Origin: JBLNBQ01 sp050260095
GTDB taxonomy: Bacteria > Bacillota > UBA5301 > DYFA01
Assembly (NCBI GenBank): GCA_050260095.1
Contig: JBLNBQ010000116.1
Span: 1-26,172, forward strand
Reading direction: 5' to 3'
Length of the DNA stretch: 26,172 bases
Made by a program: the position numbers and the translations under genes. Shown in pieces: positions 16,003-24,584 of this stretch (within the stretch, counting starts at the first letter, position 1; the number at the start of each line of letters is the position of its first letter). The notes beneath the pieces are model-generated. The model made no database searches and was not told the DNA's origin. It worked only from the letters and a program-made list of their open reading frames with translations.

Positions 16003-16114
16003 GCGAAGGCCCGGGCAAGCGCTGCGGCAGGTATCCGCACCCGGGCGTCGAAGACTGGAGACATTAGGCTTCCTCCGGGAAGAATAAGTTTTGGCTTTTT
16101 ACTTTTTAGAACGG
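16003..16114 (+). other. Gap with an A/T-rich patch before the radical SAM gene
   Basis: A small stem CTTCC/GGAAG with a 4-base loop (16069-16082) is followed by an unusually A/T-rich run (about 16083-16110). This could be a weak terminator for spoIVFB or a promoter for the next gene. I cannot decide which. The reading frame through the patch (from TTG 16091) is open but not convincingly coding. Confidence 0.35.
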
Positions 16115-18012
<1,898 letters not shown>

Positions 18013-18016
<4 letters not shown>

Positions 18017-18690
18017 ACCGGGAGAAGGTGAGGGTCCGTCTGGCCAAAGAAGGGGTGGCGCGCTTCATCTCCCACCTCGACTTCACGCGGGCTTTCGAGC
18101 GGGCGGCCCGCCGGGCCGGGCTGCCGGTCGCGCTCTCCGAGGGTTTTCATCCGATCCCGCGCTTCAGTTTCGGGCCGCCGCTGCCGGTGGGCGCGACCAG
18201 CCAGGCGGAATACGTTGACCTGGAACTCACCGCCGCCGTGCCGGCGCCGGAAGTGGCGGCCCGGCTCGCCCGGGCCTTGCCTCCGGGCTTCCGGATGCTG
18301 GCGGCGGCGACCCTTCCCCCGCTCACCAAGCCGCTCATGGCCGAAGTGGCCTGCGCCGATTATGCGGTCGACCTGACCGTGCCGGCGGAGGCCTTCTCCG
18401 GGGCCGAAGCGGCGGCGCGGCTGCTCGCCCAGCCGAACCTGCCCGTGGCGCGGCGCGCCAAGGACGGCGGCGAGCGGCAGGTGGACATCCGTCCCTACCT
18501 TTTGGGGCTGGAGTACGCGGGCGGGGAAGGCCCGGTCCACCGTTTCCGGATGCGGATCAAGACCGGTTCGACCGGCGGGGCCCGTCCGGAGGAGTACCTC
18601 CCGTGGCTCGCGGAACATGTCCGGGCAGACGTCGCCCGGACCGAGGTTTGGCTCGACCGCGAAGGCGAGCTGGTTTCTGCGTTGGGCTAA
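18013..18690 (+). CDS. TIGR03936/DUF2344 family protein, radical SAM partner
   Basis: The 225-aa protein belongs to a family of unknown function that accompanies, or is fused to, the TIGR03960 radical SAM protein. The N-terminal block VRVRLAKEGVARFISHLDF and ALSEGFHPIPRFSFGPPLPVG are its visible signatures. The GTG at 18013 has a perfect GGAGG 7 bases upstream and overlaps the previous stop by 4 bases (GTGA). The frame is open further upstream inside the radical SAM gene, but that part is a shadow. Position just before an RNase E/G and rplU is a conserved context and hints at RNA or ribosome metabolism, which is inference only. Confidence 0.87.
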
Positions 18691-18760
18691 AGTTTGGCCC
18701 CGGTCCTTTGAGCGGCGCCGCGGCGCTGTTCGGACGGGGCGCAAGGAAGAGGGTTTGCTT

Positions 18761-20980
18761 ATGAAAGGGAAAGCGGCGTGCCGCGAGGAGAAGGGCGACG
18801 CCAAGGTCAAACGCGAGATAGTCGTCAACGTCATGAGCGCCGAGAAGCGGGCTGCGGTGGTCGAAGACGGCCGGTTGGTCGAGCTGTTCATCGAGCGGGC
18901 CAACGCCGAACGGGTGGTCGGCAACATCTACAAGGGGCGCGTCGAGAACGTGCTCCCCGGCATGCAAGCGGCGTTCGTCAACATCGGCCTGGAGCGGAAC
19001 GCCTTCCTCTACGTCGACGACGCGGTGGCGAGCCTCGACTTCCCCGACCTCGACGAGGAGATCACCGCCGAGGAGGAACCGGCGGAAGAGCCGGGCAAGG
19101 AGCGGGTCGACCGGCGCCGCCTCACGATTTCCGACCTGCTCACGGTGGGCCAGGACATCGTCGTCCAGATCACCAAGGAGCCCATTGGCACCAAGGGCGC
19201 CCGGGTGGTCACCAACCTCACCATCCCCGGACGCTACTTGGTGCTCATGCCGACCGTGAGCTATGCCGGCGTCTCCCGGCGCATCGAGGATTCGGCCGAG
19301 CGCGACCGGCTCCGCCAGATCGCCAGCAAGATCAAGCCGCCCAACATGGGGGTCATTGTCCGGACGGTGGCCGAAGGACGCGGCGAGCGCGAGCTGCAGC
19401 AGGACATGAAATTCCTGCTGAAGGTCTGGGAACGCCTGCAGCAGAAGGCGGCCCGAGTCAAGGCCCCCGCGGTTCTCTATAAGGATTATGACCTCATCTA
19501 CCGGCTGGTCCGGGACGCGCTGAACGAGGAGATCGACCGCTTCGTGATCGACTCCAAGCCCGAGTTCGAGCGGGCCCGGGAGATCCTCACCACCTTCGGG
19601 CCGAAGCTCCGCCGGCGGGTCGTGTTGCACGAGGAGAAGCAGCCCAGTTTCGAGTTCTATGGCATCGAGCCGCAGATCGAGAAGGCTCTGAAGCGCAAGG
19701 TGTGGCTCGATTGCGGAGGGTACCTGGTGATCGACGAGACGGAGGCCTTGGTCTCCATCGACGTCAACACCGGCAAGTTCATCGGCACGACCAACCTGGC
19801 CGATACGGTCCTCAAGACGAACCTCGACGCGGCCCGGGAGATCGCCCGGCAGCTAAGGCTGCGGAACATGGCCGGGATCATCGTCATCGACTTCATCGAC
19901 ATGGATTCGGCGGAGCATCGAAACAAGGTGCAGCGCCTTCTGGAAGAGGAAGTCCGCAAGGACCGGGTCAAGACCAACATCGTGGGCTGGACCAGCCTCG
20001 GGCTGATGGAGGTCACCCGCAAGAAGGTGAAGCGCGACCTGGATCAGGTGCTGCTCAAGCGCTGCAGCTATTGCGACGGGATCGGCAAGACCCTTTCGGA
20101 GGAGACAGTCGCCATCGGCGTCGAGCGGCAACTGCACAGCTTGGACCCCGCGGTCGAGGCCGTCCTGGTCACCGCCCATCCCTCGGTGGCGGCGGTCCTC
20201 ATCGGGGCCGGCGGGGCCAACCTGCGCCGAATCGAAGAAGAGCTGGGCAAGACGGTGTACATTCGCGGGGTGCAGAGCTTCCACGTCACGGAGACCCAGG
20301 TGTTCCCGGGCAAGCGGGAGGAAGTGGAGCAGCGGGCGCTCCCGGTCAGGGTGGGACAGCGCCTGGAGATCATGGTCGAAGAGCCGCACGTGACCAACCC
20401 CAGAGACGGCATCGCCCGGATCGAGGGCTATGTGGTCGACCTCGAGGAGGCAGGCCATCTGGTGGGTCGGCGGGTGCGGGCGGAGGTCACCAAGGTGTTC
20501 CGCACCTACGCCAAGGCGAGGTTGCTCAAGGAAGAGGCGGGGGAAGGGGTCGAGGAGACGCCGGCACCGCCCGTCCCGTCGCTGCCGCCGCTGCGGCAGC
20601 CGGCCCGCGCCGCCGAGCGGGGCGAACCCGCGGAACGCTCGGAGTCACCCGTGCCCCCGGTGCGGGTGGAGCCACCGGCCCGCCCCCCACAGGCCGGGAA
20701 GCCGGGCAAGGCTCCTCGGGCGGAGCAGGCTCCGCCGCCCGCGGTCGACCAGGCCCAGCGCCCGGCGGCGGCACCTGAACCCGGCGAGCCCGCCGCGGGC
20801 GTCTCGGCCGACGCGTCGTTGGAGGAGCCGGCGGCGACCAGCGAGGTGGCGGAGGGGCCGAAGCGGAGCCGTTCCAGCCGCCGCCGGCGCCGCCGGCGCG
20901 GGCGCGACCGGGGCGGCGACGGGCCGAAGGCGAGGTCCGCACTGGCTGAGACGGCGCCGCCGGCCGGCGACGCGGATTGA
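18761..20980 (+). CDS. rng: Ribonuclease E/G family protein with TRAM-like and Arg-rich tail
   Basis: RNase E/G enzymes cut single-stranded A/U-rich RNA in mRNA decay and rRNA processing. I chose the ATG at 18761 (AAGGAAGAGGG upstream, then KREIVVNV as in the family), giving 739 aa. Domains: S1 (about 35-145, interrupted by an acidic insert at 95-118), 5'-sensor/RNase H region, and catalytic aspartates in SIDVNTG (Asp334) and IVIDFIDMD (Asp377). The zinc-link C435-x2-C438 follows. A KH-like segment lies at 462-503 (VLIGAGGANLRRIEEELG). A TRAM-like segment lies at about 530-588 (NPRDGIARIEGYVVDLEEAG). Last comes a Pro/Ala-rich disordered tail ending in an arginine patch (702-717). The last bases of the gene contain the -35 box of the rplU promoter. 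Confidence 0.92.
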   Translation: MKGKAACREEKGDAKVKREIVVNVMSAEKRAAVVEDGRLVELFIERANAERVVGNIYKGRVENVLPGMQAAFVNIGLERNAFLYVDDAVASLDFPDLDEEITAEEEPAEEPGKERVDRRRLTISDLLTVGQDIVVQITKEPIGTKGARVVTNLTIPGRYLVLMPTVSYAGVSRRIEDSAERDRLRQIASKIKPPNMGVIVRTVAEGRGERELQQDMKFLLKVWERLQQKAARVKAPAVLYKDYDLIYRLVRDALNEEIDRFVIDSKPEFERAREILTTFGPKLRRRVVLHEEKQPSFEFYGIEPQIEKALKRKVWLDCGGYLVIDETEALVSIDVNTGKFIGTTNLADTVLKTNLDAAREIARQLRLRNMAGIIVIDFIDMDSAEHRNKVQRLLEEEVRKDRVKTNIVGWTSLGLMEVTRKKVKRDLDQVLLKRCSYCDGIGKTLSEETVAIGVERQLHSLDPAVEAVLVTAHPSVAAVLIGAGGANLRRIEEELGKTVYIRGVQSFHVTETQVFPGKREEVEQRALPVRVGQRLEIMVEEPHVTNPRDGIARIEGYVVDLEEAGHLVGRRVRAEVTKVFRTYAKARLLKEEAGEGVEETPAPPVPSLPPLRQPARAAERGEPAERSESPVPPVRVEPPARPPQAGKPGKAPRAEQAPPPAVDQAQRPAAAPEPGEPAAGVSADASLEEPAATSEVAEGPKRSRSSRRRRRRRGRDRGGDGPKARSALAETAPPAGDAD

Positions 20981-21006
20981 CACGCTTTCCGGCGCTATGA
21001 TAAACT
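20977..21006 (+). promoter_or_regulatory. Sigma-A-type promoter for rplU-prp-rpmA
   Basis: TTGACA, a perfect -35 box, lies at 20977-20982 overlapping the rng stop codon. The -10 box is TAAACT (21001-21006, 18-base spacer) or the overlapping GATAAA (20999-21004, 16-base spacer). Transcription should begin near 21012, giving a leader of about 120 bases before rplU. Confidence 0.8.
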
Positions 21007-21012
21007 AGTGCT

Positions 21013-21132
21013 TGTCGTGGTCTCAGAAACCACCGAAACCGCACGCTGGAGGTCGGCAAAGCGGCCCCCGCTCCGGAGCGGGAGCCCTACCTCACGCGGC
21101 GAGTCTTTTCAGGAGGAGGAGGTGGCAGACCG
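21013..21132 (+). ncRNA. Probable ribosomal protein L21 leader
   Basis: The 120-base untranslated leader of rplU is structured. GTGGT/ACCAC (21017-21021 with 21029-21033) forms a small stem. CCCGCTCCGGAGCGGG (21067-21082) is a perfect palindrome. CTACCTC (21087-21093) can pair with GAGGTGG (21119-21125) next to and partly over the long GGAGGAGGAGG ribosome site. Firmicutes have a known L21 leader class thought to mediate feedback by the ribosomal protein. I assign this by position and structure, since I cannot run a covariance search. Confidence 0.6.
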
Positions 21133-21444
21133 ATGTACGCAATCGTGGAGACCGGGGGAAAGCAGTACCGGGTAACCGAAGGCGACATCATCAGCGTCGA
21201 GAAGCTCGGCGCCGCGCCCGGCCAGCAGGTCATTCTTGATCAGGTGGTCCTCGTGGGCGACGGAGACAGGGTGACGGTCGGCAAGCCGCACGTGGACGGC
21301 GTCAAGGTGGTCGGCACGGTGGTCGCGGAGGGCAAGAGCAAGAAGGTGCTGGTCTTCCGCTACAAGGCAAAGCAGAATGTCCGCAGGAAGCGGGGGCACC
21401 GCCAGCCGTTCACCCGGGTTCGGGTGGAGAAGATCGAGGCGTAA
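21133..21444 (+). CDS. rplU: 50S ribosomal protein L21
   Basis: L21 is a large-subunit protein that binds 23S rRNA. The 103-aa protein begins MYAIVETGGKQYRV and ends with the conserved basic stretch FRYKAKQNVRRKRGHRQPFT followed by RVRVEKIEA, a full-length match to the family. It is first of the rplU-prp-rpmA unit. A very purine-rich ribosome site (GGAGGAGGAGG, 21112-21122) precedes the ATG by about 10 bases. Regulation by the upstream leader is likely. Confidence 0.98.
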   Translation: MYAIVETGGKQYRVTEGDIISVEKLGAAPGQQVILDQVVLVGDGDRVTVGKPHVDGVKVVGTVVAEGKSKKVLVFRYKAKQNVRRKRGHRQPFTRVRVEKIEA

Positions 21445-21453
21445 ACGGGTCCG

Positions 21454-21783
21454 ATGATCACCGTCGAGGTTCGACGGGCTGAGGGCCGGGTAACCGGGTT
21501 CTCCGTTTCGGGGCACGCCGGCTTTGGCAAGCGGGGAACGGACATCGTCTGCGCCGGCGTTTCGGTTCTGGTTGACACGACGGTCCTGTCTCTAAGCCAG
21601 GTGGCGGGGATTCCCGTACAGGCGGAGGCGGGGCCGGGGCGGATGGACTGCTCCCTGCCGGAAAGCCTTGACCCGGCGGCTGCCGGGCGGGCGGGGCTTT
21701 TGCTCGAGACCATGCTTCTTGGGCTCAAAGAGATTGCGCGGGCGTATCCCGGCCGGCTCAGGTTCGTGGATCCCGCCAGATAA
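21454..21783 (+). CDS. prp: Ribosomal-processing cysteine protease Prp
   Basis: Prp (YsxB) removes the N-terminal extension of L27 in Firmicutes, a step needed for working ribosomes. The 109-aa protein has the catalytic region SGHAGFGKRGTDIVCAGVSVL, with His21 and Cys33 as the expected catalytic pair and Asp30 near them. The gene lies 9 bases after rplU and 14 bases before rpmA, the invariable rplU-prp-rpmA order. The L27 encoded next has the matching cleavable extension, which supports the function. Confidence 0.94.
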   Translation: MITVEVRRAEGRVTGFSVSGHAGFGKRGTDIVCAGVSVLVDTTVLSLSQVAGIPVQAEAGPGRMDCSLPESLDPAAAGRAGLLLETMLLGLKEIARAYPGRLRFVDPAR

Positions 21784-21797
21784 GTGAGGTGAGAGTC

Positions 21798-22100
21798 ATG
21801 TTCCAGTTCGACCTGCAGCGGTTCGCTCACAAGAAGGGCGTCGGCTCGTCTCGTAACGGGCGTGACAGCCAGTCGAAGCGGCTGGGCTACAAGGGCTACG
21901 ATGGGCAGTTCGTGACCGCCGGCAGCATCCTGGTGCGGCAGTGCGGCACGAAGGTTCACCCGGGTTCCAACGTGAAGATGGGTGGCGACTACACTCTCTT
22001 CGCGGTGGTCGACGGCTTCGTCAAGTCCGAGCGCCTCGGGCGCGACAAGAAGAAGATCAGCGTGACTCCGGTGGTCGACGAGCCGGCGCTCGAGGCCTAA
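21798..22100 (+). CDS. rpmA: 50S ribosomal protein L27
   Basis: L27 reaches with its N-terminus towards the peptidyl transferase centre. The ATG at 21798 has GAGGTGAG just upstream and gives 100 aa starting MFQFDLQRFAHKKGVGSSRN. The upstream in-frame GTG at 21789 lies within that ribosome site and is unlikely. The first ten residues (FDLQRFA before HKKG) are a Firmicutes-type extension. Prp is expected to cut after the Ala of RFA to expose the mature end. The rest, including NGRDSQSKRLGYK and GSILVRQCGTKVHPG, is a normal L27 core. Confidence 0.97.
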   Translation: MFQFDLQRFAHKKGVGSSRNGRDSQSKRLGYKGYDGQFVTAGSILVRQCGTKVHPGSNVKMGGDYTLFAVVDGFVKSERLGRDKKKISVTPVVDEPALEA

Positions 22101-22129
22101 GCGACCGGACGAAAATCCTGACGCGAACG

Positions 22130-22167
22130 GGAAGGTGCGGGTGTGTGCCCGCACTTTCCTTTTTTTT
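22130..22167 (+). terminator. Strong intrinsic terminator after rpmA
   Basis: GGAAGGTGCGGG (22130-22141) pairs with CCCGCACTTTCC (22148-22159) as a 12-base stem with a single G-T pair and a 6-base loop. Eight T follow (22160-22167). It lies 29 bases after the L27 stop and clearly ends the rplU-prp-rpmA transcript. Confidence 0.95.
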
Positions 22168-22214
22168 GGCCTCTCCTCATGCTTGCGCTGCCGCCTGTGG
22201 GGTTCGGACGGCCG

Positions 22215-22244
22215 TGAACAAGCCGCCTGGCCCGGCCGTACTAT
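22215..22244 (+). promoter_or_regulatory. Weak promoter candidate for the 22277 gene
   Basis: TGAACA (22215-22220) and TACTAT (22239-22244) are separated by 18 bases, each with 4 of 6 matches to the sigma-A boxes. Because a strong terminator lies upstream and the next gene starts at 22277, a promoter is expected in this interval, but this match alone is weak. I saw no convincing sporulation-sigma pattern. Confidence 0.35.
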
Positions 22245-22276
22245 GGTGTGGTCGGGCGTCAGGTGGAGGTGACAAC

Positions 22277-23053
22277 ATGGCCAGACATGACCGGGGACTG
22301 GCCCGCCAGCTGAGTCGGCTCGAAGAGGAACTCGAGCATTGCGAGGCGCGGGCCAGGTACTATGACGAGCGGATCGCGGAACTAGAAGCGGCGCGGGAGC
22401 GCCTGCTCGGCCGGCAGGAGGTGGAGCGGGAAGCGGCGCCCCAGGAGACGGTGCGGACCGGTGACCCTCCCGGCCAGGGGGACCAGCTCGGTGGCGTGCT
22501 GGGCAACCTGATGAAGTCCCTCGACGCCGACACGATCAAGGCGATCGGCGAGGCGGCCAAGGGGATCGACATGGGCGCCCTCCTGAACGCGGTCGGTGGC
22601 GCCGGGGGCCTCAGCCAACTGGCCGGCGCGCTGGGCGGCGGGGACGCGCCTGGCGGGGGAGGCCTCGCCGGGCTGCTCGGGGGCCTCACCGGGGGCGGCG
22701 GAAGCGGCGGGAACGCATTGGACGGCATCGGGGAAGTGATCGATTTCTTCACCAAGCGCCCCTCCGGAGCGTCCTGGTCGGTCAAGGACGTCCCGAAGGT
22801 CTTGAAGCTCCTGGGCTCGCCGAACGTCCGGGCGCTGGTGACGGCCGCCGGCCGGGTGAACAGCATGTGGAAGAGCGTCAAAGGACTGCAGCGGATCGTC
22901 GCCCAGAACGTGCCGGCGCTTCCGCCGCCGGCGAGCGGGGAACCGGCCGCTCCGCCCGCCCCCTCGCCGCCCCAGATCGCGCCGGTCCGGTTCACCAACG
23001 TCGGTGGTCCCCCCCGGGTGCTCGACCCGTGGGTGGCTGCCCCGGCCAGGTAG
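22277..23053 (+). CDS. Unrecognised coiled-coil/Gly-rich protein, between rpmA and obgE
   Basis: I do not recognise this 258-aa protein. The ATG has GGTGGAGGTGA about 6 bases upstream and the codon pattern is like that of its neighbours, so I believe it is translated. Residues 5-46 form a heptad-rich charged coiled coil (for example LEEELEHCEARARYYDERIA). A helical stretch at about 78-110 (DADTIKAIGEAAKGIDMGALLNAV) follows, then a Gly-rich low-complexity region (about 107-150). Another helical part (about 152-212) contains WSVKDVPKVLKLLGSPNVRALV, and a Pro/Ala-rich tail ends the protein. No signal peptide or membrane helix is seen. It occupies the spo0B position of Bacillus but shows no histidine-phosphotransfer motif. 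A terminator lies before it and a palindromic hairpin after it, so it is a single-gene unit. Confidence 0.75.
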   Translation: MARHDRGLARQLSRLEEELEHCEARARYYDERIAELEAARERLLGRQEVEREAAPQETVRTGDPPGQGDQLGGVLGNLMKSLDADTIKAIGEAAKGIDMGALLNAVGGAGGLSQLAGALGGGDAPGGGGLAGLLGGLTGGGGSGGNALDGIGEVIDFFTKRPSGASWSVKDVPKVLKLLGSPNVRALVTAAGRVNSMWKSVKGLQRIVAQNVPALPPPASGEPAAPPAPSPPQIAPVRFTNVGGPPRVLDPWVAAPAR

Positions 23054-23066
23054 TGGCAAGACTAGA

Positions 23067-23091
23067 GGGTGCGGCCGGACCGGCCGCACCC
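23067..23091 (+). terminator. Perfect palindromic hairpin after the 22277 gene
   Basis: GGGTGCGGCCGG (23067-23078) and CCGGCCGCACCC (23080-23091) are exact inverted copies with one base between, making a very stable GC hairpin. Only two T follow, so it is not a canonical intrinsic terminator, but its place just after a stop and before a new promoter suggests transcription ending or transcript protection. Confidence 0.55.
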
Positions 23092-23106
23092 TTCCCGGCT
23101 CGGGAA
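23092..23106 (+). repeat. Palindrome directly upstream of the obgE promoter
   Basis: TTCCCGGCTCGGGAA is a 6-3-6 perfect inverted repeat, directly adjoining the preceding hairpin and ending 5 bases before the -35 box of obgE. It could be a regulator-binding site or part of a composite terminator. Confidence 0.45.
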
Positions 23107-23111
23107 ATGCT

Positions 23112-23139
23112 TTGACAGGCCGGTCCCGGCACGTATAAT
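23112..23139 (+). promoter_or_regulatory. Consensus sigma-A promoter for obgE
   Basis: TTGACA (23112-23117) and TATAAT (23134-23139) match the consensus at all 12 positions, with a 16-base spacer. Transcription should start near 23146, leaving a leader of about 60 bases before the obgE ATG. It is the best promoter in the window and probably drives obgE, proB and proA. Confidence 0.9.
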
Positions 23140-23205
23140 TGAGGTAAGGTTGACCGGCCATGGCAGAAGCTGCCGCCGGCAACGGACCGGGGGCATCGGC
23201 AAAGC

Positions 23206-24534
23206 ATGTTCATCGACCGGGCGAGGATTCACATCAAGGCGGGCGACGGCGGCGACGGCGCGGCCCATTTCCGGCGGGAGAAGTACGTCCCCGCGGGCGG
23301 ACCCGACGGCGGCGACGGCGGTCGCGGCGGGAACGTCGAGGCTGAGGTCGATCCGGGCCTGAGCACCCTGCTCGACTACCGCTATCGCACCCGCTACCAC
23401 GCGCAAAACGGAGGCGATGGGGCGGGCAAGTGCATGTTCGGGACGGCTGCCGAAGATCTCGTGCTCAAGGTGCCGCCGGGCACGGTGATCCGCGACGAGG
23501 CGACCGGGGAAGTCCTCGCCGACCTGGTGCGGCCGGGCCAGAGGGCGATCCTCGCCTTCGGCGGCCGGGGCGGCCGGGGCAACCCCCACTTCGCGACGCC
23601 GACCCGCCGGGCGCCCAAATTCGCCGAACAAGGCGAGCCTGGCGAGGAGCGGTGGGTGCAGCTCGAACTCAAGCTGCTGGCCGACGTGGGGCTGATCGGT
23701 TACCCCAACGCCGGCAAGTCGACCCTGATCTCCCGCCTCTCGGCCGCCAAACCCAAGATCGCCGACTACCCCTTCACCACCCTGGTGCCGAATCTCGGCG
23801 TCGTGAAGATCGGGGAGGGCCGGACTCTGGTCTTGGCCGACATCCCCGGGCTCATTCCCGGCGCCAGCCAGGGCGTCGGCCTGGGGCACGAATTCCTGCG
23901 CCACGTCGAGCGGACCCGGCTCTTGGTGCACCTGCTCGACCTGGCCGCGGCGGAGCCAGGGCGCGACCCTGTCACCGACTTTCACACGATCAACCAGGAG
24001 TTGGCCGCCTACAGCCCGGAGCTCGCGACCCGTCCTCAGATCATCGCCGCGAACAAGCTGGACGTGACTGGCGCCCGGGAGCGGCTCGCGGAGGTCCGGC
24101 CGGCTCTTGAGGCGGAGGGCTTCCGCGTCTTTCCCATCTCCGGAGTGACCGGCGAGGGCCTGGGCGACCTCCTTGCGGCGATGGCCGACCTCGTCCTGCC
24201 GCAGAAGCTCGCCGAGGCGGAGCAGCAGCGGGAGCTGGCTCCCGGCCAGTTCGAGTATGTGGGCCGCACGGAGCGGCGTCGCTCGCCGGATGGGCCGCTC
24301 GCCGCGGTGAAGGAAAACGGCGTTTGGGTGGTGACCGGGCAGGGGCTGGAGCGTATCGTGCAGAAGGCCGACCTGGAGAACGACGCGGCCGTCCGGCACC
24401 TGCAGCGGGTCTTTCGCGAGCGCAAGCTGGACGAGTTCCTGTTGTCCGCCGGGGTGCGGCACGGCGATCCCGTGAAGATCGCCGGCAAGGAGTTCCAGTT
24501 CGAGGACCCGGCCGTGGCGGACCGGGAGAAATAG
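23206..24534 (+). CDS. obgE: GTPase Obg/CgtA
   Basis: Obg is an essential ribosome-associated GTPase involved in 50S assembly and the stringent response and, in Bacillus, in sporulation onset. The 442-aa protein has the Gly-rich Obg fold (1-158; MFIDRARIHIKAGDGGDG start), the G domain with GYPNAGKST (165-173), PFTT (189-192), DIPGLI (212-217) and NKLD (283-286), and the C-terminal OCT domain (about 345-435) found in Firmicutes. The ATG at 23206 gives the conserved N-terminus. Its ribosome site is weak (GGGGG about 14 bases upstream). An ATG at 23160 in another frame opens only a 61-codon overlapping frame and I do not regard it as a gene. Confidence 0.97.
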   Translation: MFIDRARIHIKAGDGGDGAAHFRREKYVPAGGPDGGDGGRGGNVEAEVDPGLSTLLDYRYRTRYHAQNGGDGAGKCMFGTAAEDLVLKVPPGTVIRDEATGEVLADLVRPGQRAILAFGGRGGRGNPHFATPTRRAPKFAEQGEPGEERWVQLELKLLADVGLIGYPNAGKSTLISRLSAAKPKIADYPFTTLVPNLGVVKIGEGRTLVLADIPGLIPGASQGVGLGHEFLRHVERTRLLVHLLDLAAAEPGRDPVTDFHTINQELAAYSPELATRPQIIAANKLDVTGARERLAEVRPALEAEGFRVFPISGVTGEGLGDLLAAMADLVLPQKLAEAEQQRELAPGQFEYVGRTERRRSPDGPLAAVKENGVWVVTGQGLERIVQKADLENDAAVRHLQRVFRERKLDEFLLSAGVRHGDPVKIAGKEFQFEDPAVADREK

Positions 24535-24584
24535 GCGGCGGCTTGCCGGGGCAGGCAGGCTCGTGGGGCACGGGGGCGAGGAAT

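Noticed and set aside
21941..22276. Upstream extension of the 258-aa gene through rpmA and the terminator
   Set aside because: It would run through L27 in another frame and across a strong terminator. The ATG at 22277 has a good ribosome site.
23160..23345. Small frame starting at ATG 23160 upstream of obgE
   Set aside because: It overlaps obgE in another frame, is Gly/Arg-rich and lacks a good ribosome site. It is best treated as leader sequence.
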